The position numbers were made by a program, and so were the translations under genes. 64,000 nucleotides of DNA from DUML01 sp050949905 (lineage in GTDB: Bacteria; Bacillota; Desulfitobacteriia; Desulfitobacteriales; Syntrophobotulaceae), in the NCBI GenBank assembly GCA_050949905.1, contig JBMNGP010000015.1:124001-188000 (forward strand). The letters run 5' to 3'. Under the pieces are notes generated by a model. That model did not search any database and was not told the origin of the DNA. It worked only from the letters and a program-made list of their open reading frames with translations. Positions 29,476 to 37,760 of this stretch are shown piece by piece. Position 1 is the stretch's first letter. Each line of letters opens with the position of its first letter.

Positions 29476-29652
29476 ATGGGCAAAAAAGGCATCCCCGCCC
29501 AGCGTCTGGCAGGGGATAATCGCTATGCTACCGCAGCGGCTATCAGTAGAGAGGGCTGGCAGACAGCAGAAGAGTTGAATCCGGAAAAATTCTTTATCTA
29601 TGGAGGCCGGGAGGCGGTTACAGATAGGGTAAAGGAAATAGTAAACAAATAA
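29476..29652 (+). pseudogene. Fragment of a cell-wall-binding repeat 2 protein
   Basis: A 58-codon open frame reads GIPAQRLAGDNRYATAAAIS, the hallmark of the cell-wall-binding repeat 2 (CWP2, Pfam 04122 type), then EKFFIYGGREAVTDRVKEIV. A complete protein would carry three such repeats, a signal peptide and a catalytic domain; none is present, and the preceding 100 bases have no usable start. It is therefore a remnant. The same repeat type appears at the C-terminus of the gene at 33393. Confidence 0.7.
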
Positions 29653-29655
29653 TTA

Positions 29656-30267
29656 TTAAAGTAGTTCTTTAAGTGGTGTAAGTTCAGACCATAATATTTG
29701 CCACGAGTTATTTTTGGTAGCTCGTGGCTTGTTGCATAATATCCTCAATTCTTTAAGATTTCCTTCAAAGATAATTTTACAATTCAGATCGAGGAAGTTA
29801 TGCGGCCTGACAAGATTTCTAGGGATATTAAGGTCTATGGCCCCGATTTCCGCTAAAACGTAATAAACAAATTCCGAGCATAAGAACTGTTTGTCATAGC
29901 ATACTTCCTGGCGGAATAAGCTATGTATAAGCCCCCGGTAATTATATTTATAAAGGTGTTTAGAGGTAATAAAATCATCGATAATTCTATTAGCTTGATC
30001 ATATTGTTCTTTGGATACTTCTATTTCCATAATTATGCCAGGCAAAGTTTTTTGTAATTTATAAAGTCCCCGATCGATCCTCTCCTGCATGAAGCCGCCG
30101 ATAACAGGATTATAAGGGACTTTTCGCCCAAAGCTATACATCTGCTTTAACTCACGATCTAGAGATAAAGCTGCATGGGTATACGTTCCTTTTGTGAAAA
30201 ATTGTATTAATCTGGATAGTACAGTTTTTGTTCTGGTAAGTACGATGTAGAGATGATATTTTTGCAT
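29656..30267 (-). CDS. YiiX/NlpC-P60-like cysteine hydrolase
   Basis: 203 residues resembling the permuted NlpC/P60 (YiiX/YebB) group. The probable catalytic His is in GTYTHAALSLD (about residue 30) and the Cys in QFLCSEFVYYVLAEIG (about 130). There is no signal peptide. Family members cleave or bind amide bonds in peptidoglycan or lipids, but substrates here are unknown. AAGGGG lies before the ATG. It is convergent with the CWP2 fragment, the stop codons three bases apart. Confidence 0.75.
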   Translation of the reverse strand: MQKYHLYIVLTRTKTVLSRLIQFFTKGTYTHAALSLDRELKQMYSFGRKVPYNPVIGGFMQERIDRGLYKLQKTLPGIIMEIEVSKEQYDQANRIIDDFITSKHLYKYNYRGLIHSLFRQEVCYDKQFLCSEFVYYVLAEIGAIDLNIPRNLVRPHNFLDLNCKIIFEGNLKELRILCNKPRATKNNSWQILWSELTPLKELL

Positions 30268-30557
30268 ATGAGTACCCCTTGCTTCGATTTAGTTTGTTCA
30301 CTGAAACAATTATGAGGGACAAGAATTAATAACGAATAAACATTAGATTAAATTTTGATTAATTATTTACTGTCAAGCCTATGGAATGCCGGCAAAAACT
30401 ATTTTTTGTTTGGCTTAAACTCAGTGAAAAAAAATAGTATTATATAGATACACCACGCCAAGCTGATAGCAAGAAAGATTAGGCACTCTCCTGGAGAGCA
30501 AATAAGAAAAGACGAAATCGGCAAAATCTAAGAATAGGAAGAAAGGAAGATTAGAAA
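30268..30557. other. Intergenic region before the LUD gene
   Basis: 290 bases, AT-rich, between divergent genes. A small hairpin CTCTCCtGGAGAG lies near 30487. I find no recognisable riboswitch and only weak -10-like sequences (TATTATATAGAT near 30440). Confidence 0.4.
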
Positions 30558-31199
30558 GTGACTGAATTAAAAAAGTGGCATAGGACTACAATTGGACAAA
30601 GAGTTGTGGATAAATTGCAGAAAAACAACTTTGAAGCAACCTACTGTGAGAATAGGAAGGAAGCCTTGGCTTACATAATGGACAACATTCCCGAGGGCAC
30701 CAGAATAGGCGTGGGAGGCTCTGCGACCTTAAGGGAAATAGGGTTAGTATCTGGTCTAAGGGACAAGGGTTTTGTATTATTTGATCATAATGAGCCCGGG
30801 CTTACCCTTGAAGAAAAGACAGAAATGCGCTATAAGCAGCAAACTTCAGATTTATTTATTTCCAGTACTAACGCTATTACCTTAAAAGGTGAGCTGGTGA
30901 ATAGGGATGGGCTCGGAAACAGAGTATCAGCGATGATGTTCGGGCCTAAAAAAGTTCTAGTGGTAGCAGGGATTAACAAAGTAGTGAAAGATTTTGAGGA
31001 AGCTGATCAGCGGATCAAGATGCTGGCTGCACCTCTGAACACTAAAAGACATGAACTGCCGAACCCCTGCCTGAAAACCGGCCAGTGTGCAGATTGTCAA
31101 AGCTCATCCAGAATCTGCAATATGACGACGATCATCCACAGATGTCCGCCGTTAACTAAAATTCAGGTCATAATAATTGGGGAAGATTTAGGTTTTTAA
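30558..31199 (+). CDS. LUD domain (LutC/YkgG-like) protein
   Basis: 213 residues with GTG start after AAGGAAGA. The LUD (DUF162) fold is indicated by the IGVGGSATLREIGLV glycine loop, LFISSTNAITLKGELVNRDGLGNRVSAM and KVLVVAGINKVV. A Cys cluster near the C-terminus (CLKTGQCADCQSSSRIC) resembles a metal site. LutC-type proteins take part in lactate oxidation with LutA/LutB, but neither is next to it, so its partner is unknown. Confidence 0.88.
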   Translation: MTELKKWHRTTIGQRVVDKLQKNNFEATYCENRKEALAYIMDNIPEGTRIGVGGSATLREIGLVSGLRDKGFVLFDHNEPGLTLEEKTEMRYKQQTSDLFISSTNAITLKGELVNRDGLGNRVSAMMFGPKKVLVVAGINKVVKDFEEADQRIKMLAAPLNTKRHELPNPCLKTGQCADCQSSSRICNMTTIIHRCPPLTKIQVIIIGEDLGF

Positions 31200-31320
31200 T
31201 CACGCTTTTTCGGGTCGTGGAGAAGTAAACCCTAAAGGTAAACTGTGCGATTTAAAGCTCGAGGAAAGGACAGAAAGCTTATAGGATAGTCTGATTATTT
31301 AGGAAAAGAGGAATTAGAAA

Positions 31321-32919
31321 TTGGTTAGCAAGTTCTCAGAACTTTTATCTATTAAAAAAAGTACAAAGCTAAGATGCTTTGTAAAACTTGGGGTTCTTTT
31401 TCTGGTAATTATTATTCTGACAGCGCTTACTTCTTGTTCAAAGCAAGCAGAACAGCCGGTTATTGCTGAGCCGGAGGAAATAACTGACGTTAAAGAAACT
31501 CTCCCTGAACAAGAATTAGAAGGCAGAATAAAAGAAGCCTGGGATTACCTTCTGCAGGAAGGGTTAGAACCTGGCGAGAGCATTACTCAGGACGCTGAAG
31601 GGGTCGAATTAATAATAACCTGGCAGGAACTATGTGATGATACTCAAGTCATGCTGCTTAATGATTATTTACAGAATGCTATTTCTGACTGGAGTTCGCA
31701 TCAGGGATATGGACCGGTCAGCTTAAGAAGGGTAACGTTAATATTAAAAGATGGCAAGACGGCAGCCGATATTTACTTTATTGAAGGCAAAGTCTGCGGC
31801 GGGGTGACCTACCCGAACGAAGAAATTAATAAAGAACCTAAAGATTATCGTTCCTTGGCAGGAAAGACTTTAGCCCAGATTCGGCAGATTGATTATCCTT
31901 TATGGGAAGCTGGAGATATTGAAAAGCCGTCCATCTACTACATTTCGGCTGAGCAGGCTCTAAAGGAAGGTTTTGAAAAAGCCGTTCAGGTTCAAAGCTT
32001 AGGTCAGGGACGACTGCTTATTACATATCAAAAAGATACTGAAAGCAGGGTTTATATTTATGATCTTAAAAAAGCTTCAGCCTTTTATTCAGGACTTTCT
32101 TTTCAGGATTATCCTAATTTTCGGGTCGAACAGCTAAGAGAAGGCAAAGCAGCCGTAATTCTCGAGGATAAGATACTAATCGTTGAAAGCCAAAGTTTTA
32201 AGCTTTTAGAAGAGATTCTATATCCCGATGGAGAAAGAATCAGCCTAGACGATCTTGATATTACGCCCGACGGTCAAACCATAGTTTATAGCAATAATAA
32301 AGGATTAACTGTCAGTGATCTCCATTTCAACCACAGTAAAGTTATTGTTGAAGCCAAAATAGGGAGCGATCCCAATGGGATGGATTCTGAAGTGCCCCGA
32401 TATCCGGTATTTTCACCTGATTCCAGTCGGATCCTGTATAGAATGGTAGGCTATGAATGGCTGGTTGGAACCGGCGTTATAAACAGCGATGGTTCAGGTC
32501 ACAGCTTTGTGGATGCTGATAGTGAAGAAAATCATTATACTCAATGGTACGATGATAAACATATTTACAGCAGCGGCCCTGCTTATGGAGATTTTAGAAA
32601 TCCCCTGCTTTATAACGTTGAAACCGGCGAGAAAACCTATCTTGTTCAAGATGCCCCAAGAGACAAGAGAATTGAGTATTATCTGAGTGCCAATAACCAA
32701 TTGCTTTACCAAGAAGCAGGAATAGAAGAGGACGAGGGGTTAATATTTGGGTTTATTGATATTACCAGTCAAACCTGGCACCATCTTTTCGAGCTCCCGG
32801 GCGTAAATACTTTTGATTTTTATAGCATCGCCTATGATCAAGATAATAACACCATTGGATTTATTGTTCATAACCATCCTCTCTGGTCCAGACCTGCTGT
32901 TTTAGTAGGATATAAGTAG
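31321..32919 (+). CDS. Lipoprotein with probable beta-propeller domain
   Basis: 532 residues with TTG start seven bases after GAGGAA. Basic N-terminus, a hydrophobic helix (about residues 22-38) and a lipobox LTSC (Cys about 41) mark an exported lipoprotein. The N-terminal domain (about 60-170) contains VSLRRVTLILKDGKTAADIYF. Residues about 200-530 contain TolB-like repeats (ITPDGQTIVYSNNKGLTVSD, YPVFSPDSSRILYRM). Function unknown; sensing or scaffolding at the membrane is possible. Confidence 0.75.
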   Translation: MVSKFSELLSIKKSTKLRCFVKLGVLFLVIIILTALTSCSKQAEQPVIAEPEEITDVKETLPEQELEGRIKEAWDYLLQEGLEPGESITQDAEGVELIITWQELCDDTQVMLLNDYLQNAISDWSSHQGYGPVSLRRVTLILKDGKTAADIYFIEGKVCGGVTYPNEEINKEPKDYRSLAGKTLAQIRQIDYPLWEAGDIEKPSIYYISAEQALKEGFEKAVQVQSLGQGRLLITYQKDTESRVYIYDLKKASAFYSGLSFQDYPNFRVEQLREGKAAVILEDKILIVESQSFKLLEEILYPDGERISLDDLDITPDGQTIVYSNNKGLTVSDLHFNHSKVIVEAKIGSDPNGMDSEVPRYPVFSPDSSRILYRMVGYEWLVGTGVINSDGSGHSFVDADSEENHYTQWYDDKHIYSSGPAYGDFRNPLLYNVETGEKTYLVQDAPRDKRIEYYLSANNQLLYQEAGIEEDEGLIFGFIDITSQTWHHLFELPGVNTFDFYSIAYDQDNNTIGFIVHNHPLWSRPAVLVGYK

Positions 32920-32940
32920 AAAAACAAAAATAAAAGCACA

Positions 32941-33168
32941 TCATACTACAATAACGAGAGTATTAATAGTATTAAGACTTAAGTTGAGAGAACTTACTTT
33001 AAGCGATCTTTGGCAAGACATAAGAATTGTTGCCTTATTAACGGTCAGAAAATCATCGGTAGTTGGACCCAAGATACCTTTGACTTTTGTGCCGTCCAGC
33101 AGCCTGATCGCGGTAAGGCAAGAGACTGTTGAATCCTTAGATCTCAGGAGAACATCTTTTCCAATCAT
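32941..33168 (-). CDS. Small protein of unknown function
   Basis: 75 residues beginning MIGKDVLLRSKDSTVSC. The pattern resembles small Sm-like or SH3-like barrels found in spore-associated proteins, but I cannot assign a family. Support for this strand: AGAGAGG 11 bases before the ATG and a sigma-K-like -10 CATAATTTA at 33204-33212 on the minus strand (no AC at the -35 spacing). An open frame of 86 codons on the plus strand (32984-33244) overlaps it but has no good start signals. Confidence 0.45.
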   Translation of the reverse strand: MIGKDVLLRSKDSTVSCLTAIRLLDGTKVKGILGPTTDDFLTVNKATILMSCQRSLKVSSLNLSLNTINTLVIVV

Positions 33169-33328
33169 TAGGTTCTATTCCTCTCTTAATGATAAGCTAT
33201 TATTAAATTATGTTTTGGATTATAGTTTGGAGACAAGCTTCTAAGAATTAGATTAGATACCATTTTAAGAAAACTCAAAGCATAAAACGATTATTAAAAA
33301 GGTATAAATAATTATTACAAATAATGGG

Positions 33329-33356
33329 ACAAGCAGATGTCTTGTTACATAAGTTA
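33329..33356 (+). promoter_or_regulatory. Sigma-K-like promoter for the M23 peptidase gene
   Basis: AC (33329-33330), 17 bases, CATAAGTTA (33348-33356); 36 bases upstream of the start. Confidence 0.5.
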
Positions 33357-33392
33357 TACAGAGAGGAAAACATGAACAAATGAGGGTAGGAA

Positions 33393-34121
33393 ATGAAGAA
33401 CCATCCGTATAAAAAAAAATACGTTGTTACTCAGACATTTCTCAATCCCAATAAAAGGTATTCTTCCGGTTATCATTTAGGAATTGATTTAGTAGGGCTT
33501 GAGGACAAAAATATTTACGCTGTTCAGGCTGGGACAGTTATATCAGCGGCTTATGATCCCAGTTTCGGCAATAATGTCATTGTCAGACAAGTTGACGGGC
33601 TGTACGCCAGATATAGTCATTTAGAATCATTAAAGGTCACAGTCAGCCAGAGCGTAAGCAGCGGACAAACAGTAATCGGGGTTGAGGGCAGAAGCGGCAA
33701 TGTTGTCGGCGGAGGGGACCCCAGACACTTAGATTTAAGGATATCCAGGACACCTTCGCACACTGACGATCCGGGATGGTACCTCAACCCGGGTGATTAC
33801 CTTGGTTTCCCTAATGAGTTAAACTATGTCGTAAGACCGGAGGGCGAGGAGATGACCAAAATAGCAAATGTAATATTGTGCAGATCAGAAATTGATAAAA
33901 GAGCAGCGGGTTATTTAGCAGATTATTTGAGGTGTAAAGTAATTGACTTTGATCTGCTGCCGCCGACCGTTTTAGATGAGGTGTTTGAACATGTTTATGT
34001 TATCGGCACTTCGGAAAAGCCGATAGCTAAGGCTATAAATATATATGGCCTGGACAGATATGATACTTGCCAAAAAGTTCTCAATATGATTACCGGAGCC
34101 CGCAGGACTAAAGCGGATTAA
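33393..34121 (+). CDS. M23 peptidase-like protein with C-terminal cell-wall-binding repeat
   Basis: 242 residues, no signal peptide. About 1-150 form a LytM/M23 fold: HLGIDLVG carries the first zinc pair (His and Asp), ARYSHLES the catalytic-type His, and RHLDLRIS sits where HxHFE is expected, so the third zinc ligand His is replaced by Asp. About 160-240 resemble one cell-wall-binding repeat 2, ending YGLDRYDTCQKVLNMI. Without export it would act in the mother cell on the forespore, or after lysis. The sigma-K-like promoter fits this. Confidence 0.8.
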   Translation: MKNHPYKKKYVVTQTFLNPNKRYSSGYHLGIDLVGLEDKNIYAVQAGTVISAAYDPSFGNNVIVRQVDGLYARYSHLESLKVTVSQSVSSGQTVIGVEGRSGNVVGGGDPRHLDLRISRTPSHTDDPGWYLNPGDYLGFPNELNYVVRPEGEEMTKIANVILCRSEIDKRAAGYLADYLRCKVIDFDLLPPTVLDEVFEHVYVIGTSEKPIAKAINIYGLDRYDTCQKVLNMITGARRTKAD

Positions 34122-34181
34122 CAAAATAGATTAGTTGGGTTAATTGATGGATAAGACTACGGTAAAATAATACTATTTAAA

Positions 34182-34210
34182 ATTAGTCCTGCTTTTTAAG
34201 CAGGACTAAT
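34182..34210. terminator. Bidirectional terminator between convergent genes
   Basis: ATTAGTCCTGCTT and AAGCAGGACTAAT form a perfect 13-bp stem with a three-base loop. A and T tracts lie on both sides. Confidence 0.85.
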
Positions 34211-34231
34211 ATTTTAAGGGGATCTTTAAAA

Positions 34232-34963
34232 TCAGGTAATGTCCTGGCGGCCCAATACAGTGCTTCTTAACCAAAGCCGCGCAGGTTTTAACTCTGATTC
34301 AGGCTGAGTTTCAGCTGAATTTGGGGGATGCGAAGCAGCACCTGGAGGGGGCAAAACCGGTGAAGATAACGGTTTCGAAATTGGCGGGAAGCCCGGATAG
34401 AACTTGGTAAAAACACATTTAAGATCTAGATCTACTTGGAGCCGGCCGGTTGAGGAGGGCAGAATAATTCTTTGGTAACGGGTGCCGGAATTAACGTTTG
34501 TCGTGTAAACTCTGTTTAAAGCATCGACATACTTAATTTCTGCTGTGTAATTATAGATCGCGATGGCTAAAGATTGTTGGTCTAGAGAAAGAGGTATAAG
34601 CTTTTCGATCAGAGTAATATTTTTAACTGAGCAGGAAATAACCTCCTTTGTTTTGTCGTCTACACTTTTCCAAAGCAGGTTATTATCTTCCCGCCGAGTC
34701 AAATATAGCACCCGCTCACAATTGATACTTACTGCTTGAAACAACAGTTCAGCAGATACCTTAGTACTTGCAGACACTTTAGGATCTTTAGTATTTAAGG
34801 TGGAAAATTGATCAACAGGAATCGCGGGTACCCTAAGCACCGTTTGCTGCCTGATACTGAAGAGCAGATTTTCTTCCACAACGATTAGTAAGCTGCCCTC
34901 CTGACCCTTTGGCCCCACATGAAAGGTATTGTTTAGGTTAGTCGTGCTTGATGTAAAAGCCAT
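34232..34963 (-). CDS. Hypothetical protein with Pro-rich C-terminus
   Basis: 243 residues, no signal peptide or membrane helix. About 1-190 look like a beta-rich globular region, and about 190-225 is a Pro/Ser-rich linker (PPISKPLSSPVLPPPG). I do not recognise the family. It starts the minus-strand group with two glycosyltransferases and a TasA-like protein, and a Ser/Thr/Pro-rich tail would be a natural glycosylation substrate, which is only inference. Confidence 0.6.
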   Translation of the reverse strand: MAFTSSTTNLNNTFHVGPKGQEGSLLIVVEENLLFSIRQQTVLRVPAIPVDQFSTLNTKDPKVSASTKVSAELLFQAVSINCERVLYLTRREDNNLLWKSVDDKTKEVISCSVKNITLIEKLIPLSLDQQSLAIAIYNYTAEIKYVDALNRVYTTNVNSGTRYQRIILPSSTGRLQVDLDLKCVFTKFYPGFPPISKPLSSPVLPPPGAASHPPNSAETQPESELKPARLWLRSTVLGRQDIT

Positions 34964-34988
34964 AATAAAACCTACTTAAATACTATTT

Positions 34989-35030
34989 AAACACTACATA
35001 AACACTACATAAACACTACATAAACACTGC
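34989..35030. repeat. 11-bp tandem repeat
   Basis: About four copies of the unit AAACACTACAT, the last one degenerate (AAACACTGCAT). It lies in the short gap upstream of the 34963 start codon on the minus strand, so it may fall in that gene's promoter or leader. Confidence 0.7.
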
Positions 35031-35057
35031 ATTACCCATATTCCTCAAACCAGCCGA

Positions 35058-36170
35058 TTATCTGAAAACTTCTGATAGTACTGCTGACCATCTTTTGTTC
35101 CATTTCTTTTTATCGAAATTTAAAGCAATTTCTCTTCCTCTTCTCCCCATAAGCTTTCTTTTAGCGCTGTCTTGGACTAACTCTTCGATGCTTGCAACTA
35201 AGTTCTGAACGGAAGGTTTAATTAGATAACCGTTAAACTCCTGAATCACGAGATCAGATAGGCCCCCGGCATAGCCAACGATTACAGGTTTACCGCAAGC
35301 CATAGCTTCCAATGCCGCCAGGCTGGTCCCTTCGGTTGAACGGGAAGGAATCAAAACGATATCAGCTTGCTGATATATTACCGGCATCATCTCAAAAGGT
35401 TTCCAATAATAATAGCAGCGCTCTTGTTTAGCGGCCCATTGGGACATTAGCATCTCTACGGTGTCGTCATGTCCCCGGCCGCAGAAATGAAATTCTAGCT
35501 GAGGATATTTTTTGGTTAGAATTTCTGCTGCCCGCATGGTCTCGTTTACGCCACGAACCGGAACCATTCTGCGGGGAAACAGGATTCGGATTTTATCATG
35601 AGTCTGGGCTGCCTCTTCAGGCGGACAAAAGAGCTCACTATCAACATAGTTCGGTAGATATTCCCATTTATGATAATAACCCGGCAGAGTAGCGTTAAAA
35701 AAATTAATTGTGTTGGTATCCACCGAAACAAGCTTCTGAGGTCCGTTTAGAGCTATTCCCATCCGTCTAAGCCATTCCTGCCGGGTTTCCTGTTTACCGG
35801 TAGAGATATCAAACCCCGGCCAATCCCAATAGACACCGTGGCTAATCGCGATACTTTTTTCCCGGGCTATCGGATAAGCAAGGGATAAGAGAAAATAAAT
35901 AATATAATCATAGGACATGGCGTTTTCATAGAATGCCATGTTGAGTTCGGGAAAGGTATTGTACTCAGTTTTATTCACAGGGAGACCATGGATCTTAATG
36001 CCATCAAATTCTTTTGTCCAGCTATCCCCTATTTGCCAGACTTCAACCTGAAACCCCAGATCTCGCAAAAGGCGGCAAAGATCCACCTGATATCGCTCTG
36101 CTCCCCCCATAATTATCCGCTCACCCTTAGGGTGGAAAAAATTTGTTGTTAGTAACGCCACTTTTTTCAT
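35058..36170 (-). CDS. Glycosyltransferase, GT4 family
   Basis: 370 residues of the GT-B fold. The N-terminal domain begins MKKVALLTTNFFHPKGERIIMGGAERY, the GGAER acceptor-side motif. The C-terminal nucleotide-sugar domain contains ILFPRRMVPVRGVNETM, FCGRGHDDTVEML and the EX7E segment PSRSTEGTSLAALEAMACGKPVIVG. The ATG at 36170 is chosen over an upstream GTG (36185). It is cytosolic. Next to a GT2 and surface proteins, it probably decorates a spore or cell-surface protein or glycan. Confidence 0.9.
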   Translation of the reverse strand: MKKVALLTTNFFHPKGERIIMGGAERYQVDLCRLLRDLGFQVEVWQIGDSWTKEFDGIKIHGLPVNKTEYNTFPELNMAFYENAMSYDYIIYFLLSLAYPIAREKSIAISHGVYWDWPGFDISTGKQETRQEWLRRMGIALNGPQKLVSVDTNTINFFNATLPGYYHKWEYLPNYVDSELFCPPEEAAQTHDKIRILFPRRMVPVRGVNETMRAAEILTKKYPQLEFHFCGRGHDDTVEMLMSQWAAKQERCYYYWKPFEMMPVIYQQADIVLIPSRSTEGTSLAALEAMACGKPVIVGYAGGLSDLVIQEFNGYLIKPSVQNLVASIEELVQDSAKRKLMGRRGREIALNFDKKKWNKRWSAVLSEVFR

Positions 36171-36300
36171 CAGTCTTTCATACACCTCTATTCAAGCTAT
36201 TGCCCATTTAGGAAGACGCTTTGGTTGATAACCTGACTGAAACCAGCCAGGTTATCAAATAAATTCCTGCAGTAATTCTCTGTTCCTGGAAGGGTAGTAC

Positions 36301-36759
36301 CTAGCTGAGTGGGGAAGCTTGGGATACAAAAACTAAATCCACATTAAGGTCCAGGTCTTGGACTATACTGCCGCTATTGTCCGGCAGGCTTACTACAAAT
36401 GTTAATACTTCTTCGTCAGTAGAGGGTAAAATCCGACCGCCGGCGGGCTGTTCCACTAAACCCGAAACAGGGCCGTTATAAAGCTCTGTAGCATCTTGAT
36501 TTATAGCAATATTCAAGCGATCAGCTAAAATCTGCGCCTGAGCCGCACTGGTTGTGCCACCTGCGCTCCAATCGGCAAAAATAAAGTAATAAGCATCTAC
36601 AGCCCCGTCGTTGGTAACCGAAAGCTGGGGGGAACCCAAAGATTCTCCTGGAACAAGGTTGGCCGGAGAAAAGAGGGCAGTAGTAGGGCTTAGCGTTAAA
36701 GCTACATCGCCGGTTCCGGCACTGCTGCCGCTGCTTGTACTGCTAATAGTAAATGGCAT
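36301..36759 (-). CDS. TasA/camelysin-like protein without signal peptide
   Basis: 152 residues from the ATG after AAAGGAG. The VALTLSPTTALFSPANLVPGESL strand and ADRLNIAINQDATELYNGPVSGL resemble the TasA/camelysin (M73-like) beta fold, whose members form extracellular amyloid-like or appendage fibres in Bacillus. Those proteins have a Sec signal; this one begins directly with a Ser/Gly-rich stretch, so it would stay in the cell unless released by mother-cell lysis. A sigma-K-like promoter precedes it. Confidence 0.65.
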   Translation of the reverse strand: MPFTISSTSSGSSAGTGDVALTLSPTTALFSPANLVPGESLGSPQLSVTNDGAVDAYYFIFADWSAGGTTSAAQAQILADRLNIAINQDATELYNGPVSGLVEQPAGGRILPSTDEEVLTFVVSLPDNSGSIVQDLDLNVDLVFVSQASPLS

Positions 36760-36797
36760 GGTCCTCAAACTCCTTTAGCACTAAAATTCTACTAAAA

Positions 36798-36825
36798 CAA
36801 TATATGAATTCAGGTGGACAAGTGT
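36798..36825 (-). promoter_or_regulatory. Sigma-K-like promoter for the TasA-like gene
   Basis: On the minus strand AC, 17 bases, CATATATTG (one mismatch to CATANNNTA). It overlaps the 3' end of the upstream GT2 gene. Confidence 0.4.
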
Positions 36826-37523
36826 TCAACCCATTTCTCAAGCTTCACTTTTTCCGGAGGCCAGAGAATGCTTTTGTAGTGTTCCTGGCTCATATATTTA
36901 GAGCCAGGATCCTGCCCGACAGCACGGTCATATTTGGTAAGATTATTAGCCGCGTTGGCCCACCCTAAGTGTTTGATTCTAACAGTGCTTTCATAGTGCT
37001 GCAAGCGCCTGTAAGCGCTTGGAAGGCGGCCGCAGTGAAACTTAAGCGCCGGCCAGTCTGAACTTAAAGCGGGGAGATACCTTACCATATAAATTGAAAA
37101 GCCGCGCCGCCAAGGATTCCAAAGACCATCACACCGGTAATATTCTTCACTTTCCCAACAATCAAAGAGACGAAAGCTGATAGCATTAAAGTATTTCTGT
37201 CTTAACAAATACGGGCTCTCTTTAATTATGCTCTCTTCCAGGAATTCATCCGCATCAACAGCCAAAATCCATTCGGGATTATCATTTTGGGTGTGGTGCC
37301 ACAGTTTCTCCCTAAGTATGGCTTCGTTTTGTAAAAAAGTAGAATGGCTTTGGCGGTGAAGTGTAACATTTGGGTAGCTGAGACATACCTCGGCTGAATT
37401 ATCCTCAGAAGCATCATCCAGAATTACTATCGAATCTACATACTTACTTAATGAGTCCAGGCATGGCCTTAGATAACGATCTGCTTCGTTACGAACAAGC
37501 ATCATAGCAGTTAGTTTAGGCAT
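36810..37523 (-). CDS. Glycosyltransferase, GT2 family
   Basis: 237 residues of the GT-A fold. Start at the ATG preceded by AGGTGAT. It begins MPKLTAMMLVRNEADRYLRPCLDSL, followed by VDSIVILDDASEDNS and the metal-binding WILAVDADEFLEE (DxD-like). There is no membrane helix. The length and sequence resemble the SunS-like/GT2 group that glycosylates proteins or peptides. It lies in tandem with the TasA-like gene and GT4. Confidence 0.9.
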   Translation of the reverse strand: MPKLTAMMLVRNEADRYLRPCLDSLSKYVDSIVILDDASEDNSAEVCLSYPNVTLHRQSHSTFLQNEAILREKLWHHTQNDNPEWILAVDADEFLEESIIKESPYLLRQKYFNAISFRLFDCWESEEYYRCDGLWNPWRRGFSIYMVRYLPALSSDWPALKFHCGRLPSAYRRLQHYESTVRIKHLGWANAANNLTKYDRAVGQDPGSKYMSQEHYKSILWPPEKVKLEKWVEHLST

Positions 37524-37679
37524 TAATAGATCACCTGCTTCACCAGTCATAAAGTGATTACTTCGCTAAGAGAACGACAGCAGCTTGTCTATCATATGTT
37601 GAAACAAATGGAGATGTACCTCTGACTGAAACTTCTAAAATTCCGGACAAGTTTTAAAAAATCTTGTCCAAGAAGAGTG

Positions 37680-37707
37680 ACAGATTGACAAGTCCTTCCA
37701 TATTATA
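37680..37707 (+). promoter_or_regulatory. Sigma-K-like promoter for the Cys/Pro-rich gene
   Basis: AC (37680-37681), 17 bases, CATATTATA (37699-37707), 54 bases before the start codon. Confidence 0.5.
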
Positions 37708-37760
37708 AATTAAGCCTTGCTAAAGAGCCTAAAATCAACAGAAGGAAGTGATTGTAGAGA

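Noticed and set aside
32984..33244. 86-codon plus-strand frame opposite the small minus-strand gene
   Set aside because: It has no Shine-Dalgarno, and its composition follows the complementary strand.
34989..35030. CRISPR array
   Set aside because: The repeats are 11 bases long and directly adjacent without spacers. No cas genes are present.
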